Source of the DNA: Bryobacterales bacterium
GTDB taxonomy: Bacteria > Acidobacteriota > Terriglobia > Bryobacterales > UBA6623
Assembly: GCA_028819235.1 (NCBI GenBank)
Contig: JAPPMC010000016.1
Location: forward strand, 1 to 64,000
Length of the DNA stretch: 64,000 nucleotides
Direction: 5' to 3'
The notes below the pieces were generated by a model. The model ran no database searches and was not told the origin of the DNA. It worked only from the letters and a program-made list of their open reading frames with translations. Made by a program: the position numbers and the translations under genes. Shown here piece after piece: positions 26,720-36,325 of this stretch (positions are counted from its first letter, which is position 1; each line of letters opens with the position of its first letter).

Positions 26720-29700
26720 ATTTTTTCACGACTGCCATCCAACCGTACCTTCCCAAGGTACGCGTTCATCTACCGGCATTTCGCGGCGTCACGTACGCCC
26801 TCGCCAGCGCATACCGATCGACAGGTCTGGTGCGCTTCATCGCCATCGTAATGCTTTGCAGCCAAACGACCACAGCACAAACCCCATGGGAATTATCCGC
26901 CGGATTCTACGGCATGGCAGCAGTAGGCGCAATGGTAGAGAATGATGGTGAGCGGCTCGTCGGGACCGCCATCCATAACGGAGATGCTCTGACTTATGAG
27001 GTAGTGAACGGCTGGGCAGTTCACGGTGGAGACATGGTCTTGGACCGAATGGACCAGATCGTTTCACAGCGGGCTCTACGCGGTAGGAAGGAGAGTCACG
27101 CTTCCGCCGGGCCGATGACGAATATCGCTCGTCAAGGAGGCCTTTGGCCGGACGGGGTCATTCCTTATCTCATCGATGACGCCTTTCTGGGGCGGCAAAC
27201 ACAACGGGTACTAGAGGCCATCAATGAGTGGAATAGTCGGACAGTCATTACACTTGTTCCACGCACGGAAGAGACCGCCTTTGTCCGATTCCTTCCGTGG
27301 GGCCTGAACGGTGGTCAAGACGAACCCTGTAGGGCAATGGTAGGCCGAGCGGGTGGTGAGCAGTTCATCTGGCTACCAAGATCTTGTGATGTGAACTCAA
27401 TAATTCATGAAATTGGTCACGCTGCTGGTTTGGGACACGAACATCAGAGAATTGATCGAGACAGATTTGTGACTGTTAGGAGAGAACTACGGGATAATCC
27501 GTGGTATCAGGTTGATTCAATTGGGGGTAGAGAGGCTTACGACTACGCCTCCGTTATGCATTACTCATACGGATTCGATACACTTCCACCGGGAATGATA
27601 ACAAGTAATTCCGCAGGACTTTCGTCGGGCGACATCCACGGAATTGCGAGGATTTACGGTCGACCACTGACGGAAACTACTATCTCAACCAATCCTGCTG
27701 GGCTGCAGGTGGTCGTTGACGGCGAGAGCTACAAGACTCCAGTCACCTTCGATTGGAGCCCCGGAACGACGCATCATATTCGCGCACCGTTGGTCCAAAC
27801 AGTCGGCAGCAATCGGTTTCTATTCGGTCGCTGGAATGACGATCACAAAATGCCTACTCAGCGATCGGTGATGGCCGACCCGAAGCATGTGTGGTTTGAG
27901 GCGAACTACATTGTACAGCATCGATTCGCTGTTTGTGCCGAACCGGACGATGTCGGTCAAGTCGTTCTCCGTCCGAAATCCAAAGACAATTATTATACGC
28001 ACGGAACAGTCGTTGAACTGGAAGCCGTCTCGATTGCAGGAAGCGATCATGAGTTTGCCCATTGGTATTCGTCCTCAGGAGGAGTAGGACGTAGTCGTCT
28101 GTCAGCGAATGTCATCTCTGGAGAGGTCATTTGGCGACAAGCTCACAGGGCGGTGTTCTGGGAGCACCCTCGCTTCTTCATCAACACTAATGTTGAAGGA
28201 GATTACCTCATCCATTTAAACGGAGACAGAAAATCTGTTCCGATGAGCTTTTCGACTGCTGAGTATGGAACATCGCCGGTAGTTTCGGCATCGGAACTAT
28301 ACGATGCTTCATCTTCAGCGGGCACGAGATTCCGATTCAATGGCTGGAGCGATGGTGGAGGCCCCCAGCATCGCATTGACGTGCCTCCCCAAGGTGGCAC
28401 TCTCCAGCTGAACTTGTCACCGGAGCACCTCCTCAGTCTGCTCGACGAGGATTCGCTCGCAGTCTCTCCAGATCCATTAGATGACGATGGATACTATGCG
28501 ACAGGTTTGCAAGTCCAAGTCACAGCAGCAGAGCGTCAAGGGACTCTCGAATTCTTGGGATGGCTTGGCGACGCATCCGGTACTGACCTGTCGACGTCGA
28601 TCGTGATGGACTCCCCAAAGACAATTCGACCGATATACTCTGCGTGCCAGTCGCTCCAGCCTGAGCGGGTAGAGGAGTTCGTGGTTACGCCCTTGACGGT
28701 CGGAGGATACCTTGTCTACTTTGGACGCCGTGCTTATCTCCCGGACGGTAGCTTCTATTCGGTCTCTGACGAATCTAGGGTGGAATACTGTTTTGTCGTA
28801 CCCCCGGATGCCGCTGAGGTGGAAATACGATTTCGCTCATTCACTCCCGGAGCAGAGGTTGACCTTTATGTGAAAAAGCGCCCCGACACATTCTCGGACG
28901 ATGATTTCTTTTTCGGAAAAGACGGCCATTGGTCTTCAACTCGTGAAGGTTTGATCGAGAGTATTCTAATCACTCGGAGCACAATCCCTCCCATAAGTCA
29001 TGGTCTTTATATAATAGGTTTCGGTATGCCAAGCAATCCACCAAGAGTTGAAGCTGAATTGTCAGTCCATATCCGCCGAGATGGGATCGACGAAGTGAGT
29101 CCAAGAGCCCTCGCATATGTGGCTTCAATGGCATCCGACCCCACGCCGCAGGTCATTCGTCTTTACCATAGGACGATCGGTTCATCACGCTATCGAATCG
29201 AATCGGATCGCAGCTGGCTCAGAGTTACTCCAGAGAGAGTGGTTCGGACCGGGTCTGGCGTGTCGGAGGTTTTGGTGGATGTAGGGAGTGCGGGGTTGGA
29301 AATGGGAATGCATAAAGGCAAGCTCACAGTCGTCAAGGCAGACGAGGACGAAGATTGGAGGCACGACAAGGCCGAGCTCACCGGTTGGGAGATTCCAGTA
29401 TTTCTCAGCGTCGCTTCAAGCCATGGAGCAGCGGCGTTGGATCAGTGGAGCGGGCTCGAAGTGACATCTAGCCCTAGCAACGGGGAATTCTACCGAGCGG
29501 GCGAGCGAATCGCGCTGAGGGTGGATTTGGCCGTTCCAATCGAACTTAGCGAGGATCCCACTCTAGCTCTTCAGATAGGAAATCGAATCCGCCAAGCCGT
29601 GTTGAGCTCAACGTCGGTAAGTGTCTGCTCCGAGGGGGCCAAAAAGGAAAGTTTATATTTCCTGTATGAGGTGATACCTCAAGATTTGGACCCTGACGGA

Positions 29701-31248
29701 ATCTCGATTGCGGCTGACGCGCTTACATTCGGCGAGGGGAGGATTCAACCTGCTGGGAACGTGGTTCCGTTCGAGAACGATACAAGGCACAAGGTAGACG
29801 GTAGCATCGCCCGATCGGACGACCATGGCGACTCTCTCTCGGACGCGACTGAATTGGTGCTGGGCAGGCCGGCGGGGGGCGAAATCGAGGTCCCAGGAGA
29901 CGCCGACGTCTTCCGCCTCGAACTCGCCGCCGCCGCAGCGGTCCGGGTGTTCACGTCCGGCGGGCTGGACACCGTGGGCGCGCTCGAGAGCCAGTCGGGC
30001 GGGAATCTGGGCCTCGACGACGATGGCGGAGAGGGCAATAACTTCCTCATCGAGACGGCGCTCGAAGCGGGCGCGTACTACGTCCGAGTGGAGGCTTACG
30101 GGGACGCGACCGGCACCTACACACTGCACGCGAACTCCGTGCCGGACGACCACGGGGACTCGCGCTCGGACGCGACCGAGTTGGCGCTGGGCAGGCCGGC
30201 GGGGGGCGAGATCGAGGTCCCAGGAGACGCCGACGTCTTCCGCCTCGAACTCGCTGCCGCCGCAGCGGTCCGCGTGTTCACGTCCGGCGGGCTGGACACC
30301 GTGGGCGCGCTCGAGAGCCAGTCGGGCGGGAATCTGGGCCTCGACGACGATGGCGGAGAGGGCAATAACTTCCTCATCGAGACGGCGCTCGAAGCGGGCG
30401 CGTACTACGTCCGAGTGGAGGCTTACGGGGACGCGACCGGCACCTACACAGTGCACGCGAACTCTGTACCGGACGACCAGGTGGACGGCACCAAGGCCGT
30501 CCATCCGGCAATCAACGGTGTTCACATCCAAACTCGTCCGCAGGACGGTCAGGCCTATGGCCTAGGTGAAGTAATATCCGTGACCGTCTCGTTCGACCGG
30601 GACATTGAGGTGACAGGCAGCCCGACACTGGTGCTGGGCTTGGGCCAAAGCGCAAGGCAGGTGTCGTTGTCTGGGACATCGCCATACGGTTTGTGGTTCC
30701 GGTACGAGGTGCAAGCGGGAGACAGGGACGCGGACGGAATCAGCATTCTGCCGGGCGCGCTGGCCCTCAGCGGCGGCGGCATCCGCAGCGCTGCGGGGAC
30801 CGACGCTCAACTGGACCTCGGCGGTCACGCCATTGAGAACCATCCCGAGCAGAGGGTGGACGGCAGTAAGGTCGCGCCACCGTCGGTCAACCGTGTGTCC
30901 ATCTACAGCCGTCCGGCAGACGGCCGTTTCTATGGCGCCGGCGAAGTGATCGACGTGTCCATCTGGTTCAGCCAGCACATTGAGGTTAATGGGAGTCCGA
31001 CACTGGCGCTCGGCGTGGGACAAGGCTTGAGGCATGCATCCTTCTATGGGACATCGCCTTCCGGCTTGTGGTTTAGGTACCAAGTACGGGCTGGGGACGT
31101 GGACACGGACGGGATCAGCATCCTTCCGAGCGCTTTAGCGCTTAACGGCGGCAGCATCCGTGGCGCGTCGGGTCTGGACGCCGACTTGAACATCGGCGGC
31201 CACGCCATTGAGAACGATCCCGCGCACAAGGTGGACGGCGGCACGTAG
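26716..31248 (+). CDS. Giant secreted astacin-type metalloprotease with PPC and Ig-like repeats
   Basis: 1510 aa. A signal peptide lies at about 33-53 (GLVRFIAIVMLCSQTTTAQ). The peptidase M12A domain has the full zinc motif HEIGHAAGLGHEHQRIDRD (about 231-249) and the Met-turn YDYASVMHYSYGF (about 276-288). Pro-region residues before it (GLWPDGVIPYLIDD) match the mature astacin N-terminus. Several beta-rich domains follow. Two nearly identical pre-peptidase C-terminal (PPC) domains lie at about 1035-1252 (DHGDS.SDATEL...GDADVFRLEL). They are flanked by Ig/SwmB-like repeats (about 910-1030, 1257-1382 and 1389-1510) with FYGAGEVIDVS and LWFRYQVRAGDVDTDGISI. It is likely a cell-surface or released protease with adhesive modules. 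It is coupled to the preceding two-TM gene. Confidence 0.87.
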   Translation: MNFFTTAIQPYLPKVRVHLPAFRGVTYALASAYRSTGLVRFIAIVMLCSQTTTAQTPWELSAGFYGMAAVGAMVENDGERLVGTAIHNGDALTYEVVNGWAVHGGDMVLDRMDQIVSQRALRGRKESHASAGPMTNIARQGGLWPDGVIPYLIDDAFLGRQTQRVLEAINEWNSRTVITLVPRTEETAFVRFLPWGLNGGQDEPCRAMVGRAGGEQFIWLPRSCDVNSIIHEIGHAAGLGHEHQRIDRDRFVTVRRELRDNPWYQVDSIGGREAYDYASVMHYSYGFDTLPPGMITSNSAGLSSGDIHGIARIYGRPLTETTISTNPAGLQVVVDGESYKTPVTFDWSPGTTHHIRAPLVQTVGSNRFLFGRWNDDHKMPTQRSVMADPKHVWFEANYIVQHRFAVCAEPDDVGQVVLRPKSKDNYYTHGTVVELEAVSIAGSDHEFAHWYSSSGGVGRSRLSANVISGEVIWRQAHRAVFWEHPRFFINTNVEGDYLIHLNGDRKSVPMSFSTAEYGTSPVVSASELYDASSSAGTRFRFNGWSDGGGPQHRIDVPPQGGTLQLNLSPEHLLSLLDEDSLAVSPDPLDDDGYYATGLQVQVTAAERQGTLEFLGWLGDASGTDLSTSIVMDSPKTIRPIYSACQSLQPERVEEFVVTPLTVGGYLVYFGRRAYLPDGSFYSVSDESRVEYCFVVPPDAAEVEIRFRSFTPGAEVDLYVKKRPDTFSDDDFFFGKDGHWSSTREGLIESILITRSTIPPISHGLYIIGFGMPSNPPRVEAELSVHIRRDGIDEVSPRALAYVASMASDPTPQVIRLYHRTIGSSRYRIESDRSWLRVTPERVVRTGSGVSEVLVDVGSAGLEMGMHKGKLTVVKADEDEDWRHDKAELTGWEIPVFLSVASSHGAAALDQWSGLEVTSSPSNGEFYRAGERIALRVDLAVPIELSEDPTLALQIGNRIRQAVLSSTSVSVCSEGAKKESLYFLYEVIPQDLDPDGISIAADALTFGEGRIQPAGNVVPFENDTRHKVDGSIARSDDHGDSLSDATELVLGRPAGGEIEVPGDADVFRLELAAAAAVRVFTSGGLDTVGALESQSGGNLGLDDDGGEGNNFLIETALEAGAYYVRVEAYGDATGTYTLHANSVPDDHGDSRSDATELALGRPAGGEIEVPGDADVFRLELAAAAAVRVFTSGGLDTVGALESQSGGNLGLDDDGGEGNNFLIETALEAGAYYVRVEAYGDATGTYTVHANSVPDDQVDGTKAVHPAINGVHIQTRPQDGQAYGLGEVISVTVSFDRDIEVTGSPTLVLGLGQSARQVSLSGTSPYGLWFRYEVQAGDRDADGISILPGALALSGGGIRSAAGTDAQLDLGGHAIENHPEQRVDGSKVAPPSVNRVSIYSRPADGRFYGAGEVIDVSIWFSQHIEVNGSPTLALGVGQGLRHASFYGTSPSGLWFRYQVRAGDVDTDGISILPSALALNGGSIRGASGLDADLNIGGHAIENDPAHKVDGGT
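29818..30471 (+). repeat. Tandem 327-bp duplication encoding two PPC domains
   Basis: Unit 1 is 29818-30144 and unit 2 is 30145-30471, each 109 codons beginning GAC GAC CA(T/C) and nearly identical in DNA through long blocks. The low divergence at synonymous positions points to recent duplication or gene conversion within the protease gene. Confidence 0.85.
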
Positions 31249-31273
31249 GATGTCGCGCCAGAAGGTGAAGCCA

Positions 31274-34200
31274 ATGAACAAAGCGAAGAGCGCTAGTCGT
31301 CCCGTGCAAGAAGTTAGGCGTGTGGAAGGCGGCAACGGAGATCTGACGAGCCAGAGAACGGAGCTAGAGGGCAATGCTTGCGGGCTGAGGTCCGAACAAG
31401 CCAATCGACGGGTTGCCATAGTTGGGCAACGTTCTGCTCTGAGGACTAGTGTTGGGGCACGGGAAGCCACCCATCGTATTTGTATCGATTCCCGCCGCCC
31501 TCAATCGACCGGAGGACTCCTAGTCGGCACTGCTTTCCTGCTCCTTGCCGCACCGCAAGTTGCCGAAGCCCAACGCCCCATCGACGCTTCGGTCTTCCCA
31601 GATCGAGTTGAACCAGGAAGCAGCAGTGTTCCCCTAACGGTCGCGTTTGATTCTGCAAGACCCCGGTTGCTGCCGCCGGGTACGAGTCTCGTTCTAGGAG
31701 AACGAGTTGTTCGTCACTTTGCAGGGGGCGGTCAACATGGCTACTCCGGTGACGGGGGCCCCGCACTGGCAGCGGGATTGAATGTGACTTCTGTAGCTGC
31801 AGATGCCTTGGGCAATGTGTACATCGCAAGTTATGAGAACAATACGATTCGGAAGATCGACGCATCTGGCAAGATCACTACAATCGCCGGAACAGGTGCA
31901 GCTCCCAGAGGGGAGGGAGAAGATGGCGACGGTGGCCCAGCCACAGCATTAGCCATACAGCCGGAAACCATAGCTGTGGATGCATCTGGGACTATCTATT
32001 TCGTTGAAAAAGTGCCGTATAACCGTATTCGGCGGATCGACTCTTCCGGAACCATCACCACAATCGCGGGATATCGTTCCTCATACACTCCTGATAATCC
32101 TAGGAATGAAGCGCTGAAGATGTATTTACACGACATTCGTGACATAGCAATTGGGCCTGCGGGAGAGGTTTTTTTCGTCCTCGGTCATCCGGCCCACGGA
32201 TTCCAGTCAATCCACAAGATCACTTCCGATGGCATCGTGCACTCTGTAGGAGGACAGCAGAGCTTCATACACGACTTTGTCGTTTCCCATGTCGGCGACA
32301 TCTACTGGGCAACCTATGGAGGAGGCGCGGTAGCCCGCATCGATTCAACCGGCGGAGAAGCTGTTTATACAAACGTTGGCTTCAGGGCTCATGCAATTGC
32401 AATCGATGGATATGGGAATGTATTCCTTTATTTCTTGGCTAGTCCCGGCATTCTTGGCATCGCAGTTGTTTCCGCGGATGGAGTGCTTGAGCTTGGTTCG
32501 CGCGAAGGTGGATGGGAGTTTGATGGCCCGTTGAGCACTGACCCAGTTCCGGTATCTAGCGTTGTCATCCCGTACATCTCTTCGATGGCTTCTGATACTG
32601 CTGGAAATGTTTATTTTTCCTATAGTGCAAACGGCTTCCGAGAAGACTCCATAGGTGTCATGCGACCTACCCACGATATCGCTGTCCAGCTCGATGCTCA
32701 GCAGCCACCCGTTCGCTTCGAACTGCTTGCGAACAACGTCCTAGGGTGGAACGGCGCGCCAGTCTATGACGGAAGTCGGGTCGTCGTCGGGGACGAGACT
32801 TGGGTCTTGAGCCAAGCGTCAAACGGTTCGGTCACTGCGAAGCGGGTCGAAGTCTTGCGTCTCTCAGTCAATCCGGACGGTACCTTCGCATCTCCACCGA
32901 ATGCAAGAGTCGTGTCCGGGCTGCGGGCCTACGCCTTCGCAGGCTCGGGTCAGCGCGGTTACGACGGAGACGGCGGTCCCGCGGGGGTTGCGAAGCTCTC
33001 CGTAGTTCGAGGAATTGCCATCGCAAAAGATGAGAGCGTGTATTTCACTGACTGGGAAAACAATCGGCTGCGACGTGTCGACGCCAAGACAGGAACAATA
33101 TCGACGGTTGCAGGTACCGGAGTGGCCGGGGATGAGGGCCTTGGCGGTTTGGCAGTCGAGGCCCAACTGAACGGTCCGGCAGGCGTCGCAGTCGATGCTG
33201 AGGGGAACGTTTTCGTAAGCAGTGGTTACATGGTGCTCCGAATCGATTCCACTACGGGAGTGATTGATCGCTTTGTTGGAGGAGGTTCAAGCCCGTATGG
33301 AAGTCAGGCAACAGACGTGCAGATTCTCTCTCCCCGTGGACTTGCACTTGATGGAGATGGGAACCTATTCATTGTCGACAGTGCTCTCAGTTCAGTGGAT
33401 GAATCTGCCGGAGGCCGCGTACTCCGGGTTGACGCTGACACGGGCGTTGTGACAGTTGTTGCGGGCACGGGAGTGCATGGTATTGGCGGCGACAGCAGCC
33501 CAGCTACGGAAGCTGCTTTGGGTTATCCCACGGAGTTGGCGATCGACGAATTCGGAAACGTTTATGTCACTTCATCGTACAATGACTACAAAGTCGTACG
33601 GAAGATTGACGCAGACACTGGCATAATTACCAGATTCGCAGGCACGGGAGAGTCAGGATACTCTGGAGATGGAGGCCCAGCAACCTCAGCGCGGATTGAT
33701 CCATTCTCTCTGACCGCGGATGCTGAAGGGAACCTGCTCATCGGCGATGGAAGCTCTGGGACAGTGAGGCGTGTTGACCGGATAACCGGCACGATATCCA
33801 CACTCTCCGGCCCGTGCTGTTCCACCGTTCCTCGCGGTGCAGAACTCGACCTAGGGATTCCCGCAACCGAGTTCTCAACCTCCCCTTACGCGTTGGGTGT
33901 CGGTCCGTCGGGAGAAATCTACGTAGGTGGTTTCGGATCGCTAGATTTAATTCGCGAAGCTGTCGTGCTCGAATTGCTCGACTCCTCCGGTACGCAGCCG
34001 ATCGTGCTACAGGTGCTTGAAGGGGGTGTTCTAGGATCGAGGGGGAAGCCGCTCTTGGACGGTTCCAAGATCTCGTTAGGAAATCGGGACGAGTATCGCA
34101 TCAGCAAGTTTATCGGCGACACGGCAGAGGCTCAGATCGTCGCTGAATACGCTCCTCGGGAAGTGGAGTTGCCTCTGCCGCGCGGCGAGGTGCTCCTTCT

Positions 34201-36325
34201 ACACAAGGTTGCGGCTGGATCCGCAGAGGAAGCATGGGAAATCGGAGGGACTCGTGCTCGCTACGGCCTCTCGGTTTCTGACGGGGGACGAGAGTTGTTT
34301 CCCGAGTTGGTGGATGGCGACTGGAGGATAGCGCAGCATTCTGTGCGTTCCGTTGTCGGGAGTTCCGATCTTGCGGATGGGACGCTGGCACGGCTCACGA
34401 GTTTCGTCGGGCCGGACAGCCTCACCGTGAGCCCAGCGGGGAATCTGTTCATTTCCGACTCGCGCGACAATCGGATTCGCCGGTTGGACACTTCTGGGAC
34501 GGTCTGGACCGTCGCCGGCAATGGCGGGAACGGATTCGCGGGGGACGGTGGACCGGCGGCGGCGGCTCAGCTGGACTATCCGATTGGAACGGCACTCAAT
34601 ACGGCTGGCACTCTGTACTTCGCCGATACGTTGAACCATAGAGTGCGGAAGATCGATTCCGACGGGACAATCACCACACTGGCAGGCACGGGTGAGGCCG
34701 GATTCGGCGGGGACGGAGGCCGTAGCTCCGCAGCCCTTCTCAACCTTCCTACGGACATCGCGGTGCAGGCGACTGGCAATTTGTACGTTGCCGACCAGAA
34801 CAACGGTCGGGTACGGAGGGTCGATCCTTTAGGAACGATCACCACGGTGGCAGGGACCGGGGAGTGGGGCTACAGCGGCGATGGCGGCCCGGCCACCCAA
34901 GCCCACCTGGCCTCGCCGCGGGGGCTGGCGCTGGACGTGGCCGGCAACCTGTATGTCGCCGATGGATACAGCCATGCAGTTCGCAGGATTGATCACATGG
35001 GGACGATCACGACAGTGGCAGGGACCGGGGAGCGGGGCTACAGCGGCGATGGCGGCCCGGCCACCCAAGCCCACCTGGCCTCGCCGTGGGGGCTGGCGCT
35101 GGACGTGGCCGGCAACCTGTATGTCGCCGACGAATCCAACCATGCAGTTCGCAGGATTGATCACACGGGGACGATCACGACAGTGGCGGGGACGGGGAGT
35201 GATGGCTACAGCGGTGATGGCGGCCCGGCCACCGAGGCTCAGCTAACCGGGCCCGCGAGTGTGGCGCTGGACGCGTCCGGAAACCTTTACGTCGCGGATA
35301 GGGGCAACCGGCGAGTGCGCATGGTCGACAGCCGGGGATTGATCCACACGGTTGCGGGCACGGGACGCTGGAAGGATGCGGATGGCGTCGAGAACGTGCT
35401 GGCAAGTGCATTCAAGCTCCTCAATCCTATTGGTGTGGCCCTCAGTGCGTCGGGAGGGTTTTACTTCACCGATGATTATCGTGTCTGGCAGGTGAATGCA
35501 GCGGGCTCAGTTCTCGCCGTGGCAGGGACCGGGGAGCGGGGCTACAGCGGCGATGGCGGCCCAGCCACCGAGGGCCAACTGGGCTGGCTACGGGGGCTGG
35601 CTCTGGATGCAAGCGGCAACCTGTACGTCGCCGATCGATCCAACCATGCAGTGCGCAGGATTGACGCCATCGAAGGGACGATCACGACTGTGGCAGGGAC
35701 GGGTGAGAGGGGCTCCGGTGGCGACGGCGGTCCGGCCACCCAGGCTCAACTGGCCGGTCCGGAGGGTCTGGCACTGGACGCGGCCGGCAACCTGTATGTC
35801 GCCGATCAATTGAACCATGCAGTGCGCAGGATCGATGTCGAAGGGACGATCACGACTGTGGCAGGGACGGGTGAGAGGGGCCACGGCGGCGATAGCGGGC
35901 CGGCCGCCGAGGCCCAGCTTGATCGGCCGAGAAGTGTGGCAGTTGATTCGTCCGGCAACCTGTACGTCGCCGGATCATATTGGCTGCGCAAGGTTGATGC
36001 ATCCGGGGTCATCACCACGGTGCAGGTCGACTTGGCCCGACATCGCTATCAGTCCATTTCGAGTGTCGCTGCAGACGCTCAAGACGGCCTCATCTTGGGC
36101 TTGAGGCATCAGATTCTCAAAGCCACGGTCTCTGACGGAACGTTGGAGTTCTCGGCCTTTGCAGGCACTGGCGAACGTGGTTTCCGAGGCGATGTTGGGC
36201 CCGCAGGCTCTGCTCGCCTTTCCGTTGATGGGCAGATGGCTACCGACAGCGCCGGAAGGGTTTGGTTCGCGGACCCACAGGCTCGGAGGATTCGCGTAGT
36301 GGAGCCATTGGATGCTGGGGAATGA
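31274..36325 (+). CDS. Giant secreted NHL-repeat beta-propeller protein
   Basis: 1683 aa from the ATG at 31274, preceded by AAGGTGAAG; ATGs at 31208 and 31250 are alternatives. A long basic N-region leads to a membrane or signal segment at about 74-98 (TGGLLVGTAFLLLAAPQVAEA). Three blocks of NHL blades follow, at about 142-475, 552-895 and 1042-1675. Most blades contain ITTVAGTGERGYSGDGGPAT, AQL, GLALDASGNLYVAD and NHAVRRID. Between blocks are two beta-rich spacers (VLGWNGAPVYDGSRVVVGD and VLGSRGKPLLDGSKISLGN) that resemble each other. Proteins of this kind are abundant in Solibacter-like Acidobacteria; they are thought to mediate extracellular protein or glycan contacts, but no function is established. 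It starts 25 bp after the protease gene stop. Confidence 0.85.
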   Translation: MNKAKSASRPVQEVRRVEGGNGDLTSQRTELEGNACGLRSEQANRRVAIVGQRSALRTSVGAREATHRICIDSRRPQSTGGLLVGTAFLLLAAPQVAEAQRPIDASVFPDRVEPGSSSVPLTVAFDSARPRLLPPGTSLVLGERVVRHFAGGGQHGYSGDGGPALAAGLNVTSVAADALGNVYIASYENNTIRKIDASGKITTIAGTGAAPRGEGEDGDGGPATALAIQPETIAVDASGTIYFVEKVPYNRIRRIDSSGTITTIAGYRSSYTPDNPRNEALKMYLHDIRDIAIGPAGEVFFVLGHPAHGFQSIHKITSDGIVHSVGGQQSFIHDFVVSHVGDIYWATYGGGAVARIDSTGGEAVYTNVGFRAHAIAIDGYGNVFLYFLASPGILGIAVVSADGVLELGSREGGWEFDGPLSTDPVPVSSVVIPYISSMASDTAGNVYFSYSANGFREDSIGVMRPTHDIAVQLDAQQPPVRFELLANNVLGWNGAPVYDGSRVVVGDETWVLSQASNGSVTAKRVEVLRLSVNPDGTFASPPNARVVSGLRAYAFAGSGQRGYDGDGGPAGVAKLSVVRGIAIAKDESVYFTDWENNRLRRVDAKTGTISTVAGTGVAGDEGLGGLAVEAQLNGPAGVAVDAEGNVFVSSGYMVLRIDSTTGVIDRFVGGGSSPYGSQATDVQILSPRGLALDGDGNLFIVDSALSSVDESAGGRVLRVDADTGVVTVVAGTGVHGIGGDSSPATEAALGYPTELAIDEFGNVYVTSSYNDYKVVRKIDADTGIITRFAGTGESGYSGDGGPATSARIDPFSLTADAEGNLLIGDGSSGTVRRVDRITGTISTLSGPCCSTVPRGAELDLGIPATEFSTSPYALGVGPSGEIYVGGFGSLDLIREAVVLELLDSSGTQPIVLQVLEGGVLGSRGKPLLDGSKISLGNRDEYRISKFIGDTAEAQIVAEYAPREVELPLPRGEVLLLHKVAAGSAEEAWEIGGTRARYGLSVSDGGRELFPELVDGDWRIAQHSVRSVVGSSDLADGTLARLTSFVGPDSLTVSPAGNLFISDSRDNRIRRLDTSGTVWTVAGNGGNGFAGDGGPAAAAQLDYPIGTALNTAGTLYFADTLNHRVRKIDSDGTITTLAGTGEAGFGGDGGRSSAALLNLPTDIAVQATGNLYVADQNNGRVRRVDPLGTITTVAGTGEWGYSGDGGPATQAHLASPRGLALDVAGNLYVADGYSHAVRRIDHMGTITTVAGTGERGYSGDGGPATQAHLASPWGLALDVAGNLYVADESNHAVRRIDHTGTITTVAGTGSDGYSGDGGPATEAQLTGPASVALDASGNLYVADRGNRRVRMVDSRGLIHTVAGTGRWKDADGVENVLASAFKLLNPIGVALSASGGFYFTDDYRVWQVNAAGSVLAVAGTGERGYSGDGGPATEGQLGWLRGLALDASGNLYVADRSNHAVRRIDAIEGTITTVAGTGERGSGGDGGPATQAQLAGPEGLALDAAGNLYVADQLNHAVRRIDVEGTITTVAGTGERGHGGDSGPAAEAQLDRPRSVAVDSSGNLYVAGSYWLRKVDASGVITTVQVDLARHRYQSISSVAADAQDGLILGLRHQILKATVSDGTLEFSAFAGTGERGFRGDVGPAGSARLSVDGQMATDSAGRVWFADPQARRIRVVEPLDAGE
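34851..35186 (+). repeat. Near-identical 168-bp tandem repeats (NHL blades)
   Basis: The unit starting at 34851 (CAGGGACCGGGGAG...) recurs at 35019 with only a few changes, a 168-bp (56-codon) period matching one NHL blade. More diverged copies at the same spacing continue to about 35980. This is an intragenic recombination substrate and a place where short-read assemblies may collapse. Confidence 0.8.

Noticed and set aside
29653-30531. Long minus-strand open frame opposite the PPC repeats
   Set aside because: It is antisense to a well-supported protease and shows the same repeat only because the DNA is duplicated.
34829-35164. Repetitive minus-strand frame opposite the NHL repeats
   Set aside because: It is a mirror of the 168-bp coding repeats with no independent start signals.
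34849-35980. CRISPR-like regular repeats
   Set aside because: The repeats are 168 bp, in frame and encode NHL blades; there are no short repeat-spacer units and no cas genes.
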